Positions 1 to 7,739 of a DNA stretch of 64,000 nt are shown here, piece by piece. The DNA is from an uncultured beta proteobacterium. Its GTDB lineage: Bacteria > Pseudomonadota > Gammaproteobacteria > Burkholderiales > Burkholderiaceae. The stretch covers positions 1 through 64,000 of the forward strand of contig CAIQHU010000179.1 in the NCBI GenBank assembly GCA_903871735.1, read 5' to 3'. The stretch's first letter is position 1, and each line of letters starts with the position of its first letter. Below the pieces are notes generated by a model, which made no database searches, had not been told where the DNA came from, and saw nothing but the letters and a program-made list of their open reading frames with translations. Position numbers and translations under genes: made by a program.

Positions 1-1
1 C

Positions 2-562
2 ACTGGGCCAGGTAATATGCTTCTGAATGCATGGATTCAAAAACAGTGTGGCTTAGCGTTTGACAATCAAGGGCAGTGGGCGCAATCAGGCACCCTGATT
101 GCGCCTTTATTGGAGCAATTACTATCAAATCCCTATTTTTCACTACCAATTCCTAAAAGTACTGGTCGGGAGTTGTTTCATTTGAGTTGGATAGAGTCCA
201 ATTTAAACTATTTAGGTGGAGTTTATGCACCGCAAGATATCCAACACACCCTAACCCACCTGAGTGCTAAAACAATTATTCAAGAGCTCTTTAAATACGA
301 TCCCGAGTGCTCAGAATTGATTATTTGCGGTGGAGGTGCTTTGAATAGTTTCTTAAAGGCACTCATCCAACAATACGCTGGTGAACTCTTGCCGAATTTA
401 CAGGTAGTCACTTCAGAAATATATAAGATAGATCCGCAAACGGTAGAAGGAATAGCCTTCGCATGGCTCTCCTGGTGCTTTTTTGAAAAACACCCCGCAA
501 ATATTTCTTCGGTTACAGGCGCTTTGGGACCTAGAATACTAGGTGCCCACTACCCTCGATAA
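2..562 (+). CDS. anmK: Anhydro-N-acetylmuramic acid kinase, C-terminal part (cut by window edge)
   Basis: AnmK phosphorylates and opens 1,6-anhydro-N-acetylmuramic acid during cell-wall recycling, giving MurNAc-6-phosphate. Only the last ~187 codons are in the window. The frame is open from base 2 and reads TGPGNMLLNAW, the AnmK-type glycine motif that precedes the C-terminal lobe; ATG 17 is therefore internal, not a start. Further along are CGGGALNSFL (phosphate/sugar-binding glycine loop) and a C-terminal GIAFAWLSW followed by VTGALGPRILG, all typical of the family. It converges on erpA, which ends 40 bp away on the other strand. Recognition is by motif and overall pattern; the N-terminal ATP-binding part cannot be seen. 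Confidence 0.88.
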   Translation, partial: TGPGNMLLNAWIQKQCGLAFDNQGQWAQSGTLIAPLLEQLLSNPYFSLPIPKSTGRELFHLSWIESNLNYLGGVYAPQDIQHTLTHLSAKTIIQELFKYDPECSELIICGGGALNSFLKALIQQYAGELLPNLQVVTSEIYKIDPQTVEGIAFAWLSWCFFEKHPANISSVTGALGPRILGAHYPR

Positions 563-602
563 AACACTATGCCAATCACCAGCGCTAGGGCAGGATTAAA
601 GA

Positions 603-974
603 CTACGCAGAAAACGAAGAGCCACAACCACAAGTGGTAGTCGCATTCGGGTTCTTAATCACAAATTGAGAACCATTGATATCTTCTTTGTAATCAATTT
701 CTGCACCAACTAAATACTGAAAACTCATCGAATCTACCAGTAAAGTGACGCCATTTTTCAAAAATTCTGTGTCGTCTTCATTGACGTCTTCATCAAAAGT
801 AAACCCGTATTGAAATCCGGAACATCCGCCGCCCTGCACAAATACTCTTAACTTTAATGCCGCATTACCCTCTTCGGCAATTAAATCGGCCACCTTTGCC
901 GCTGCACTGTCGGTAAATAGAATCGGTACTGGTGGCTCTTCAGTCGCTACGCTAACTTGTTGAACAGCAGTCAT
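603..974 (-). CDS. erpA: Iron-sulfur cluster insertion protein ErpA (A-type carrier)
   Basis: A-type carrier that receives [Fe-S] clusters and delivers them to apo-proteins such as the IspG/IspH isoprenoid enzymes. The 123-residue protein has the three invariant cysteines: C51 in GGGCSGF and C115 and C117 in the terminal CGCGSSFSA. The HesB-like domain covers about residues 18-123, with a short non-conserved N-terminal tail. Start ATG 974 has an AAGGAG ribosome-binding site 7 nt upstream; another ATG slightly upstream is out of frame and closes after two codons. ErpA rather than IscA is preferred because there is no isc operon around and the long N-terminus and tail fit the beta-proteobacterial ErpA group. 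It lies directly downstream of argC on the same strand. Confidence 0.93.
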   Translation of the reverse strand: MTAVQQVSVATEEPPVPILFTDSAAAKVADLIAEEGNAALKLRVFVQGGGCSGFQYGFTFDEDVNEDDTEFLKNGVTLLVDSMSFQYLVGAEIDYKEDINGSQFVIKNPNATTTCGCGSSFSA

Positions 975-1041
975 TTCATTACTCCTTTTAATTACTATGT
1001 GTCTATTCTAGGCTTAAATTGTCCTAAGTATTGTAGGGATA

Positions 1042-2100
1042 TTATGGCATGAGGGCAATTTGCTGCAAACCCATGTCCTCAGGTAGTCCAAACATCAAGT
1101 TCAAGCATTGGACAGCTTGACCAGAAGCACCTTTGACTAAATTATCCTCAACCACCAAAATTACTAATGTATCCGCCCCTCCAGGCCGATGAACAGCAAT
1201 ACGTAATTGATTACTACCGCGTACCGACCTTGTTTCTGGGTGGCTGTTCGCTGGCATCACGTCAACGAATGGTTCGCCTTCATAAAAATTTTCATACAAA
1301 CGTTGATAGTCAACCTGCATCCCCGCAGGCAAAATTTTGGCATATAACGTTGAATGGATGCCTCTAATCATCGGCACTAAATGGGGCACAAATGTTAGTC
1401 CAATAGCGTCATGCCCTGCAATTGCTCGCAATCCTTGTTTTATCTCCGGTAAATGACGGTGTCCCGCCACACCATAGGCCTTAAAGTTATCGCTTGCCTC
1501 AGCCAACAGTGTAGCTACTTCAGCTTTTCGGCCGGCACCTGATACGCCAGATTTGGAGTCAGCAATTAAAGAACTGGTATCTACTAACTGCCCTGCAGAG
1601 GTTGACCTCGGGGATAAAAGTGGCGCATAACCTAGTTGCACCGAAGTCGGATAACAACCTGCTAAACCAACCACTCGAGCATTTTTAATTTTCTCGCGAT
1701 TGATCTCAGCTAAACCATAAACAGCCTCTCGCAAAATATCTGGACAACGATGAGCCATACCATACCACTTCTCAAATTCTGCAGTATCTTGTAATCGAAA
1801 ATCAGCCGCTAAATCTAAAATCTTAACGCCCGCTGCAAGTAGCTCTCTGGCTTGTGACATGGCTACACCGTGCGGCGTTGCAAAAAATACCGCATCACAC
1901 TCCTCTAGTTGCGATTCTTCTGGAGTACTAAAGGCAATTTCTACGCGCCCCCGTAAAGAGGGAAACATTTTAGCTACGGACATACCCGCTTCACTTCGCG
2001 AAGTAATCGCTCGCAATTCTACTTGTGGATGCTGAGCTAATAATCGTAATAGCTCTACACCCGTATAGCCTGTTCCACCAACAATGCCGACTCGTATCAT
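1042..2100 (-). CDS. argC: N-acetyl-gamma-glutamyl-phosphate reductase
   Basis: Third enzyme of arginine biosynthesis; reduces N-acetylglutamyl-5-phosphate to the semialdehyde with NADPH. The 352-residue protein begins [14 protein letters not shown], a dinucleotide-binding fold, and has the catalytic cysteine in AGCYPTS (about C149). GxxGRKAE and the C-terminal histidine-containing GHRHLPEI are also family features. The frame stays open six codons further upstream (GTG-type start at 2118), but ATG 2100 starts exactly at the conserved N-terminus and is preferred. It follows rpsI on the same strand after a terminator and precedes erpA, the order seen in many Burkholderiales. Confidence 0.95.
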   Translation of the reverse strand: MIRVGIVGGTGYTGVELLRLLAQHPQVELRAITSRSEAGMSVAKMFPSLRGRVEIAFSTPEESQLEECDAVFFATPHGVAMSQARELLAAGVKILDLAADFRLQDTAEFEKWYGMAHRCPDILREAVYGLAEINREKIKNARVVGLAGCYPTSVQLGYAPLLSPRSTSAGQLVDTSSLIADSKSGVSGAGRKAEVATLLAEASDNFKAYGVAGHRHLPEIKQGLRAIAGHDAIGLTFVPHLVPMIRGIHSTLYAKILPAGMQVDYQRLYENFYEGEPFVDVMPANSHPETRSVRGSNQLRIAVHRPGGADTLVILVVEDNLVKGASGQAVQCLNLMFGLPEDMGLQQIALMP

Positions 2101-2162
2101 ATGCCCTCTACATACCAAGTTGTTACTGCAAGATTTCTACACTATTGTATTCAATTCAAATG

Positions 2163-2198
2163 AAAAAACCCGCATAAGCCACAAGCTAATACGGGTTC
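2163..2198 (-). terminator. Rho-independent terminator of the rplM-rpsI operon
   Basis: Read on the minus strand, an imperfect stem whose outer part is AACCCG/CGGGTT (about 2167-2197, with two internal mismatches) is followed by a run of six T (2168-2163). It lies 54 bp after the rpsI stop and before argC, so it most likely ends the ribosomal-protein transcript. Confidence 0.6.
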
Positions 2199-2251
2199 TT
2201 AAGACGTTCATTTCAATACTTGCCAAAAACTGGCAAATACACATCAAAAAA

Positions 2252-2644
2252 TTAACGTTTACTAAACTGCTTACGGCGCCTAGCACCACGTAAACCAACT
2301 TTTTTACGCTCTACTTCACGTGCGTCACGTGTTACAAATCCAGCTTTGGATAAAGCGGGCTTGAGCGTATTGTCATAATCAATCAAGGCTCTTGTAACGC
2401 CGTGACGGACCGCTCCAGCTTGCCCTGTTTCTCCACCACCACTAACATTGACCTTAATGTCAAATGTGCCTGCGTGGTTAGTCAATATCAATGGCTGACG
2501 TGCAATCATACGTGAAGTTTCACGCGAGAAATACTCATCTATTGGCTTACCATTTACTAAAATTGCGCCTGTACCCGATTTAATAAATACCCGTGCTACT
2601 GAGCTTTTACGACGACCGGTTCCGTAATTCCAATTTCCTATCAT
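2252..2644 (-). CDS. rpsI: 30S ribosomal protein S9
   Basis: Component of the head of the 30S subunit whose C-terminal tail reaches the P-site tRNA. The 130-residue protein starts [20 protein letters not shown] and contains [20 protein letters not shown] and the strongly basic C-terminus ending FSKR, all diagnostic for S9. It is second in the rplM-rpsI operon, 9 bp after the rplM stop. The N-terminus is of the short bacterial type. Length and motifs match the family with no anomalies. Confidence 0.97.
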   Translation of the reverse strand: MIGNWNYGTGRRKSSVARVFIKSGTGAILVNGKPIDEYFSRETSRMIARQPLILTNHAGTFDIKVNVSGGGETGQAGAVRHGVTRALIDYDNTLKPALSKAGFVTRDAREVERKKVGLRGARRRKQFSKR

Positions 2645-2653
2645 GACCGTTCC

Positions 2654-3082
2654 TTAAAGTTCTAACACGCTTGGCTGTTGAGCCGCATGTGGGTGGTTAT
2701 TATCGCCATAGACTTTGAGTTTCTTAATCATGGCGTAGCCCAACGGGCCCTTTGGCAACATGCCTTTAACCGCTTTTTCAAGAACTCGGCCTGGGAACTT
2801 GGCCTGCATCTTGTCAAAATTCGTTTCGTATATTCCACCTGGATATCCAGTATGTCGAAAATAGGTTTTTTGTAAGCCTTTATTACCTGTAACGCGCAAT
2901 TTAGCAGCGTTAATTACGACGATGTAATCGCCTGTATCTACGTGTGGTGTGAATTCAGGTTTATGCTTGCCGCGCAGACGGTGTGCCACTTCACTGGCGA
3001 CACGACCGAGAACTTTGTCTGTAGCGTCAATCACGAACCATTCACGCTTCACCTCATGGGATTTTGCGGAAAACGTTTTCAT
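2654..3082 (-). CDS. rplM: 50S ribosomal protein L13
   Basis: Early-assembling 50S subunit protein, 142 residues. Recognisable blocks are [40 protein letters not shown] and [13 protein letters not shown] near the N-terminus, and the [20 protein letters not shown] block near the C-terminus. ATG 3082 is chosen because the family normally begins MKTF; in-frame TTG and ATG codons at 3097 and 3094 would add five atypical residues. The leader between the predicted promoter (-10 at 3223-3218) and the start is ~130 nt, long enough for autoregulation, which is known for E. coli L13 but is only inference here. Transcribed with rpsI. Confidence 0.96.
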   Translation of the reverse strand: MKTFSAKSHEVKREWFVIDATDKVLGRVASEVAHRLRGKHKPEFTPHVDTGDYIVVINAAKLRVTGNKGLQKTYFRHTGYPGGIYETNFDKMQAKFPGRVLEKAVKGMLPKGPLGYAMIKKLKVYGDNNHPHAAQQPSVLEL

Positions 3083-3217
3083 GATATCTTTCATCAAATT
3101 GTGAGCCCATTGTCGGTTTCATCTATCGCATTCGGCCTTGCTTATTTTTGCACGCTCTCATTTGAATCGATCAATACCGTACTGCCTTTTCCTCGGGACT
3201 ATATCGAAGAATCAATG

Positions 3218-3246
3218 ATTGTAGCAAAAAAAAGCCCAGAGGTAAA
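3218..3246 (-). promoter_or_regulatory. Sigma-70-type promoter for rplM-rpsI
   Basis: On the minus strand: -35 TTTACC (3246-3241), 17-nt spacer, -10 TACAAT (3223-3218), giving a start near 3211. The spacer and -35 element are also the loop, 3' arm and U-tract of the intrinsic terminator of the sRNA proposed just upstream, so the two signals share the same DNA. Predicted from sequence only. Confidence 0.6.
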
Positions 3247-3325
3247 CTCTGGGCTATGAATTCCACTTTTGTTTAAGTGGAGGAGACACTGGTAGCTGTA
3301 GAATTGAATATTAGTTCTACGCAAT
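3226..3325 (-). ncRNA. Candidate small RNA with CUCCUCC anti-SD stretch
   Basis: No protein is encoded here on the minus strand, yet the DNA has a full small-transcript layout. A strong promoter lies at 3360-3332. A first hairpin is formed by GTAGAA/TTCTAC (3320-3298). It is followed by a pyrimidine-rich linker reading AGTGTCTCCTCC (about 3291-3280), a second hairpin CCACTT/AAGTGG (3280-3263), and finally a perfect 9-bp stem with a 5-nt loop (3255-3233) followed by eight T (3233-3226). The linker is complementary to GGAGG-type ribosome-binding sites, so a trans-acting antisense sRNA is the natural inference. The general layout recalls the double-hairpin sRNAs described in Burkholderia, but I cannot assign a family. 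About 100 nt long. Confidence 0.55.
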
Positions 3326-3331
3326 AGAATC

Positions 3332-3360
3332 ATTATATATTAGGGTTATCACTAGGTAAA
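3332..3360 (-). promoter_or_regulatory. Sigma-70-type promoter driving the candidate sRNA
   Basis: Minus strand: -35 TTTACC (3360-3355), 17-nt spacer, consensus -10 TATAAT (3337-3332). It points away from the OsmC-like gene and towards the hairpin/terminator block, with a predicted start near 3325. It uses the same -35 hexamer as the downstream rplM promoter. Confidence 0.6.
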
Positions 3361-3399
3361 GTATTTTTTGTTATTTTTTTATATTTTTGAAAGGTTAGC

Positions 3400-3822
3400 A
3401 TGGAATGCACTGTTAGCTGGCTAGGCCAAGATGGTATGAGCTTTTCTGCCGAAGTTGGTAGTGGGCACTTACTTAATATGGACGGAGCTCCAGAAGCTGG
3501 TGGCAGAAATCTTGCGCCACGCCCTATGGAACTGCTTCTAGCAGGCGCTGGGGGCTGTACAGCATTTGATGTGGTGATGATTCTAAAAAAAGCCCGCCAA
3601 AATATCCATGGCTGTAAAGTCCATGTCAACGCCCAAAGAGCCCAAGAAGACCCCAAGGTGTTTACGCATATTCATTTTAAATTTATTGTGACAGGTAAGA
3701 ATTTAGATCCAAACCGCGTTAATAAAGCAGTCGATCTCTCCCATGAGAAATATTGCTCGGCAACAATCATGCTCAGTAAAACAGCTGAAATAAGTCACTC
3801 CATCGAAATCAATGAACTGTAA
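3400..3822 (+). CDS. OsmC/YhfA-like family protein
   Basis: Small OsmC-fold protein of 140 residues; the family includes thiol-dependent peroxidases and the less characterised YhfA branch. The two reactive cysteines sit at C53 (AGAGGCTAFD) and in EKYCSAT near residue 118. The RPMELLLAG motif before the first cysteine and the VNKAVDLSHEKYCS helix are typical of the YhfA/OsmC group. Start ATG 3400 follows an AT-rich leader. It is divergent from the rplM/sRNA unit and ends 7 bp before the rnpB-like remnant. A specific substrate cannot be inferred. Confidence 0.8.
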   Translation: MECTVSWLGQDGMSFSAEVGSGHLLNMDGAPEAGGRNLAPRPMELLLAGAGGCTAFDVVMILKKARQNIHGCKVHVNAQRAQEDPKVFTHIHFKFIVTGKNLDPNRVNKAVDLSHEKYCSATIMLSKTAEISHSIEINEL

Positions 3823-3828
3823 AGGCCT

Positions 3829-3892
3829 AGAGCTGCTCGATTAGCTAGTTTCTGTCCCTTGCTGGCGCACGCGGGGCAATCATTCCTAGTCC
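3829..3892 (-). repeat. Diverged fragment of the RNase P RNA gene 3' end (possible att remnant)
   Basis: Bases 3829-3856 align to rnpB bases 4983-5010 in the same orientation with 22 of 28 identical. After small gaps the similarity continues through the segment reading GCGCAC..GGGGCAA.CATTC, ending near CTAG-TCC. The segment corresponds to the last ~60-65 nt of the RNA. The rest of rnpB is absent here. Together with intact rnpB at 4981-5287 it forms a direct repeat around the toxin-antitoxin pair. The remaining interval 3893-4120 has no gene I can support. Confidence 0.6.
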
Positions 3893-4120
3893 TACCTTTT
3901 GATAAGGTTTGATAGTGCTAAGAGCTTAGTTTCATATCGATGTTAGATGTTCTAAATCAAAATATCAGATTCTTTTTTTAGCTAGGCCTAAGCTATCTGG
4001 CTTATAAATCGATTAATGTCATAAAGCCATTAATGGAGCAAACCCTCCTCAGACTGCACAGTAATCTTAATTGGTCAAAATATACACACAGTCGTGATGA
4101 GGTTGCTTTAACTCTAATAA

Positions 4121-4137
4121 TATATATTAAATATATA
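4121..4137. promoter_or_regulatory. AT-rich palindrome upstream of the toxin-antitoxin pair (possible operator)
   Basis: A perfect 17-bp palindrome, TATATATT-A-AATATATA, ends 20 bp before the antitoxin start and just ahead of its AAGGAGG ribosome-binding site. Toxin-antitoxin operons are normally autorepressed by the antitoxin binding such palindromes; that this one serves so is inference. Its AT-only composition lowers specificity. Confidence 0.4.
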
Positions 4138-4157
4138 CAAAATAAGGAGGTGTATTG

Positions 4158-4436
4158 ATGGGAGCTTCAAACGAAAACCTGTTAGTCAAATTCCGTTCTA
4201 AAGACATACAATTTGGCTTGACTCGGACAACAGTCAAGGCAATAGCTAAGGAACTGAATGTGAACGAAACGCTGGTTATTCATATGGCCTTGACTAAGTT
4301 CGCTTCTAATGTTTTACCCGGTTATGCCCCTGATGATAGGCCATTAACAGCAAAACAAATTTTGGCACTTCGCAAGGATGTAGTCGGAAGCTTACCAAAG
4401 GGCAAATTACTTTCCCGTGATCTATTATTTGCATGA
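4158..4436 (+). CDS. Putative antitoxin of a PemK/MazF-type toxin-antitoxin pair
   Basis: Short 92-residue protein that I assign as antitoxin from context: it immediately precedes a PemK/MazF-like gene and overlaps it by 4 bp (ATGA), the classic translationally coupled arrangement. The sequence has an N-terminal strand-like segment (ENLLVKFRSKD) followed by a helical stretch with TTVKAIAKELNVNETLVIHMAL, which could be a DNA-binding ribbon-helix-helix or helix-turn-helix unit. The C-terminal ~35 residues (after PDDRPLTAKQ) could wrap the toxin. ATG 4158 is preferred over TTG 4155 because a strong AAGGAGG site lies 7 nt before it. I do not recognise a named antitoxin family. Confidence 0.65.
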   Translation: MGASNENLLVKFRSKDIQFGLTRTTVKAIAKELNVNETLVIHMALTKFASNVLPGYAPDDRPLTAKQILALRKDVVGSLPKGKLLSRDLLFA

Positions 4437-4846
4437 GCCAGATCTGGAAAATTCCTGCTCATGGCGATATCGTTTGGTGTTTGTCTCCAGAAATTCCAGA
4501 TATCAAGCCAGGGCCAAAACCTCGACCAGCTTTTGTTTTAAGCCTAGAGCGTCGGGATGATGGTGATCAAGTCAGCGTGGTTTACGACACATCACGACAT
4601 CTGATGCGGCTAAAGACTGGCGAATTAGCAATCACACAAGCTAAAAATCCAGCAGCTTATGCGCTAACTGGATTAGCTTACGATACAAAGTTTGATTTTA
4701 AAGTGATTGTAAATCTGCCGTGGTCTGATCGCTACGTCAAGGTGCCCGCTAGAAATCCTTATGGAAATACATCCAAAATTCGGACATTGCACGCAACCAG
4801 TCTTCGTGCAATCGAGACCGCCTATCAGGCAGCATTAGCTCGATAA
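4433..4846 (+). CDS. PemK/MazF-family toxin (predicted endoribonuclease)
   Basis: MazF/PemK toxins cleave mRNA and are held inactive by the co-expressed antitoxin. The 137-residue protein shows the family opening HGDIVWCLSPE, then KPRPAFVLSLERR with the conserved arginine (R31), and VVYDTSRH containing the Thr/Ser position (T53-S54) expected near the active site. The C-terminal half (LPWSDRYVKVP to the end) is less familiar, and the length exceeds the usual ~110 residues. Start ATG 4433 overlaps the antitoxin stop. The pair lies between an rnpB fragment and intact rnpB, suggesting acquisition on a mobile element. After it, 4847-4980 contains no supported gene. Confidence 0.75.
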   Translation: MSQIWKIPAHGDIVWCLSPEIPDIKPGPKPRPAFVLSLERRDDGDQVSVVYDTSRHLMRLKTGELAITQAKNPAAYALTGLAYDTKFDFKVIVNLPWSDRYVKVPARNPYGNTSKIRTLHATSLRAIETAYQAALAR

Positions 4847-4980
4847 ATTAGCTATTGAAGTCAACAAAACTTGTAAAAATTTCTATCAAATGCTCGCCCC
4901 ATTAGACAATCTGACAGTGAATAGCTTTCTCAAGCCTTCTATATGATTCAAAAAAATGAAGATGGCAAGCTTGGCGAAGT

Positions 4981-5287
4981 GCAGAGTTGGTCGATAAGCC
5001 GGATTCTGTCGCCCGTGCTTGCGCACAGGGGCAACCATTCATCTAGGTCCATTGTTACCAATGGACTCGAGCTCTCTACCCGCAGACTCAGCGGATCGCC
5101 TCAACGCCTGCCTATTTGAGATTGCTCCGAGTGGAGGTTACCGCGTTTCACCGTAACTAAATACGCTCGTCTCTGTGGCCCTATTCCTCATGTCACCATG
5201 GATGGTCGTTAACCATCACCCTATCCTTTGGAGTCCGGACTTTCCTCCCCTTCAATCAAGAAGCGGCGATTGCCTAACCAACTCTGC
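4981..5287 (-). ncRNA. rnpB: RNase P RNA (M1 RNA)
   Basis: Catalytic RNA of RNase P, which matures tRNA 5' ends. On the minus strand the ends form a 10-bp P1 helix, GCAGAGTTGG (5287-5278) with CCAACTCTGC (4990-4981). The universally conserved core segments are present: GGGGAGGAAAGTCCGGACTCC near the 5' end, GTGAAACGCGGTAACCTCC in the middle, and CGACAGAATCCGGCTTATCG near the 3' end. At ~307 nt it is shorter than the ~350-380 nt common in proteobacteria, so some peripheral helices are reduced. It starts just 9 bp after the pyrC stop on the same strand. Its 3' end is partly duplicated at 3829-3892. Confidence 0.95.
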
Positions 5288-5296
5288 CTGTGTAGT

Positions 5297-6355
5297 CTAA
5301 CCGAGAAATGTCCACTCGAGAGTTTGTCCAGCATTTAATGGGGTTATATACTCTGCACCAAAGGCGTATTGATGAGGGACTTCTTGTGGTTTTTTTTCTA
5401 AAACAACCTGCTCTGTGTTCCTAGCTAAGCCATAAAAATCGGGCCCTCGAAAGGATGCGAAAGCTTCTAGCTGTTGTAATTTCCCAACGGAGTCAAATGC
5501 CTTTGCATACAACTCCAACGCTTGAGCCGCTGTAAAACATCCCGCACAACCGCAAGCTTGCTCTTTGGAGCGAGTTACGTGTGGCGCACTATCGGTCCCT
5601 AAAAAAAAGCGCTCCGAATCACCCGTAGCCGCTTTTAATAAGGCCTGCCGGTGATGCTCTCTCTTTAATACCGGTAAACAATAATAGTGCGGACGAATGC
5701 CACCTTGAAAAATTGCATTGCGGTTATACAAAAGATGATGGGCCGTAATCGTCGCGGCAATTTTTCCTAGTTGCTGTGTGTCAGCATTCATCACGTACTC
5801 TACCGCTTGTTCTGTTGTGATATGTTCAAATACTACCCGTAATTTTGGATGACGAAGCCTTAATGGGTGCAAAATCTCCTCAATAAAAACAGCTTCTCGA
5901 TCAAATAAATCAATTTGCGCAGAAGTAACTTCACCATGAACTAATAAAGGCACCCCAATTTGTGCCATTTTCGCTAAAGTAGCATCACACAAAGCGATAT
6001 TCGTAACGCCAGCAGCACTATTCGTAGTCGCGCCAGCAGGATACAACTTCACGCCAACAATGCCAGCTGCCTTCGCTTTCTCAATTTCATCTGGCGGTGT
6101 GTTATCGGTCAAATACAAAGTCATTAATGGCTCGAAGTGACCAATCTCGCTTGGTTCTAATAACTTGCATGCTTGCATAATTCGTTGGGCATAAGCCTTA
6201 GCCGCGGCAACTGTCGTTACAGGTGGACTTAAATTAGGCATAACAACCGCTCGTGCAAATTGTCTTGCAGTGTGCCGCAAAGCATCTCCCAAAAGCTCCC
6301 CATCACGCAAATGAACATGCCAATCGTCAGGTTTAGTAATCGTTAATTTATCCAT
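5297..6355 (-). CDS. pyrC: Dihydroorotase (class II)
   Basis: Zinc enzyme of de novo pyrimidine synthesis that cyclises carbamoyl-aspartate to dihydroorotate. The 352-residue protein has the metal ligands in DDWHVHLRDG (residues ~11-20), the bridging lysine segment GVKLYPAG (~103), histidine-rich TAHHLLYNRN, and FFLGTDSAPH (~250) with the catalytic aspartate. Length and motifs match E. coli-type PyrC. ATG 6355 overlaps the last bases of the preceding glycerate-kinase gene by 8 bp, so the two are probably co-transcribed. RNase P RNA follows directly. Confidence 0.95.
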   Translation of the reverse strand: MDKLTITKPDDWHVHLRDGELLGDALRHTARQFARAVVMPNLSPPVTTVAAAKAYAQRIMQACKLLEPSEIGHFEPLMTLYLTDNTPPDEIEKAKAAGIVGVKLYPAGATTNSAAGVTNIALCDATLAKMAQIGVPLLVHGEVTSAQIDLFDREAVFIEEILHPLRLRHPKLRVVFEHITTEQAVEYVMNADTQQLGKIAATITAHHLLYNRNAIFQGGIRPHYYCLPVLKREHHRQALLKAATGDSERFFLGTDSAPHVTRSKEQACGCAGCFTAAQALELYAKAFDSVGKLQQLEAFASFRGPDFYGLARNTEQVVLEKKPQEVPHQYAFGAEYITPLNAGQTLEWTFLG

Positions 6356-7739
6356 GGCTCTCTAACATTAAAATTCGAAAATCATTGATGTTGGTTAGGG
6401 TCGGCCCAGTGTGTACTAAGCCACCAACTTCTAAAAAAAACCCATAGGCATCATGCGCATCTAAATATGTTTTTTCATCTAGCTGTAAAGTATTAGCATG
6501 ATGAATAATCTCTTGATCAAAATAAGCGCCTGCATTTTCTTCACTACCGTCTATACCGTCTGTATCAGCAGCTAAAGCACTCAACCCCGCCAAATCTTTT
6601 GAGTGGGCATACAGTGCTAATAAAAACTCCGAGCACCGCCCTCCTCTACCCACAACTCCTTGAGGAATAGTAACCGTAGTTTCTCCTCCAGAAATAAAAA
6701 CTTGTCTTCTAAAATTACCCGGCCTATCGGCAAAATCTTTATTTTTATTTTGCTCCACATAACCACGAACTATCTCTAACTGATCTCTTGCAACTTGCGC
6801 TGCTTCACCTGTAATTTGATCTCCCAAAATATGCACTTGCGCACCGTGTTCCAAGCAGTATTTTTGGGCCGCTAATAAACTTTGCATCGATGTTGCAATA
6901 ACATGATTGCGCACCATCAAACTTTCAGGCTCATCTCTTTTGAGGGTTTCTGGCGCCTGCCCCATCGTACCTTTTTTTAAATAATCCAAAATACTAGCAG
7001 GTACCACTCCTGGGCCAATTTGATAACGATCTAAGATATTTAGTGCATCCTGAAATGTCGAATCATCTACTGCACAAGGTCCACTAGCAATATCTCCAGG
7101 TTGATCGCCTGTCACATCAGAAATAATCAACGCATCCACCTTCGCCCCAGCTCGGACCGCAAGGCGACCCAAATTACCGCCTTGTATAGCCGAAATATGC
7201 TTGCGGACTATATTCATCGCTTCGATAGGCGCCCCAGAGCGTAATAATTCTTGAGTAAGACTTTTTAAATCTGACATAGAAATTTCTGCAACCGGTAACG
7301 TTAAGAGACTTGAGCCACCACCAGAAATTAAAACAAGGAGTTGATCATCCTTTTGTAAGGCTTGTACGATGTGTAAAAGATTCTTTGTAGCTTGCAGGCC
7401 TGCCTCGTCTGGAACTGGGTGGGCTGCCTCACAAACTAAAATCTTTCGATCTGGTAAAGGTCTTTGAACATCATGACCATACCGAGTAATAACTAATCCA
7501 GAAAGAATCGCCTGCGGCCAGTGAGTAAGAGCATATTTTTCTAAGGCATCAGCCATTGAGGCGCTCGCCTTACCAGCCCCAATCACAATACAGCGCCCGC
7601 GAATACCCTGCGGAAATAACTGCTTTAAAACTTTGGGAATAGCGTAACTAGGATCGGCTGCTTGCAAGGCCGCTTGAAAAGCGCCATGAAGTAATGCCCG
7701 CGAAGTAGTTTCATGCGCCTGTTGAGGTAACTTCTGCAA
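6348..7739 (-). CDS. Glycerate 2-kinase (GckA/TtuD, MOFRL family)
   Basis: Phosphorylates D-glycerate to 2-phosphoglycerate with ATP, feeding glyoxylate/tartronate-derived carbon into glycolysis; older annotations call this family hydroxypyruvate reductase TtuD. Recognisable parts are VIGAGKASASMADALE, ISGGGSSLLTLP, NIVRKHISAIQGGNLG, SDVTGDQPGDIASGPC and the C-terminal MOFRL block ISGGETTVTI..GRGGR and AADTDGIDGSEENAGA. The start is uncertain: the frame opens at 7802, but the family normally begins close to RALLHGAFQAAL, so TTG 7739 (463 residues, 29-bp overlap with the ABC gene) is chosen over ATG 7784 or TTG 7802. None has a convincing ribosome-binding site. Confidence 0.88.
   Translation of the reverse strand: MQKLPQQAHETTSRALLHGAFQAALQAADPSYAIPKVLKQLFPQGIRGRCIVIGAGKASASMADALEKYALTHWPQAILSGLVITRYGHDVQRPLPDRKILVCEAAHPVPDEAGLQATKNLLHIVQALQKDDQLLVLISGGGSSLLTLPVAEISMSDLKSLTQELLRSGAPIEAMNIVRKHISAIQGGNLGRLAVRAGAKVDALIISDVTGDQPGDIASGPCAVDDSTFQDALNILDRYQIGPGVVPASILDYLKKGTMGQAPETLKRDEPESLMVRNHVIATSMQSLLAAQKYCLEHGAQVHILGDQITGEAAQVARDQLEIVRGYVEQNKNKDFADRPGNFRRQVFISGGETTVTIPQGVVGRGGRCSEFLLALYAHSKDLAGLSALAADTDGIDGSEENAGAYFDQEIIHHANTLQLDEKTYLDAHDAYGFFLEVGGLVHTGPTLTNINDFRILMLESHG

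Noticed and set aside
3333-3656. Minus-strand open frame of 107 codons opposite the OsmC-like gene
   Set aside because: It is the antisense shadow of a recognisable OsmC protein; composition is Pro/Ser/Arg-rich and no family is visible.
4847-4980. Possible gene fragment (frame with YQMLAPLDNLTVNSFLKPS) between the toxin and rnpB
   Set aside because: Only ~33 codons, no start and no recognisable family; could be element debris but is not supportable as a feature.
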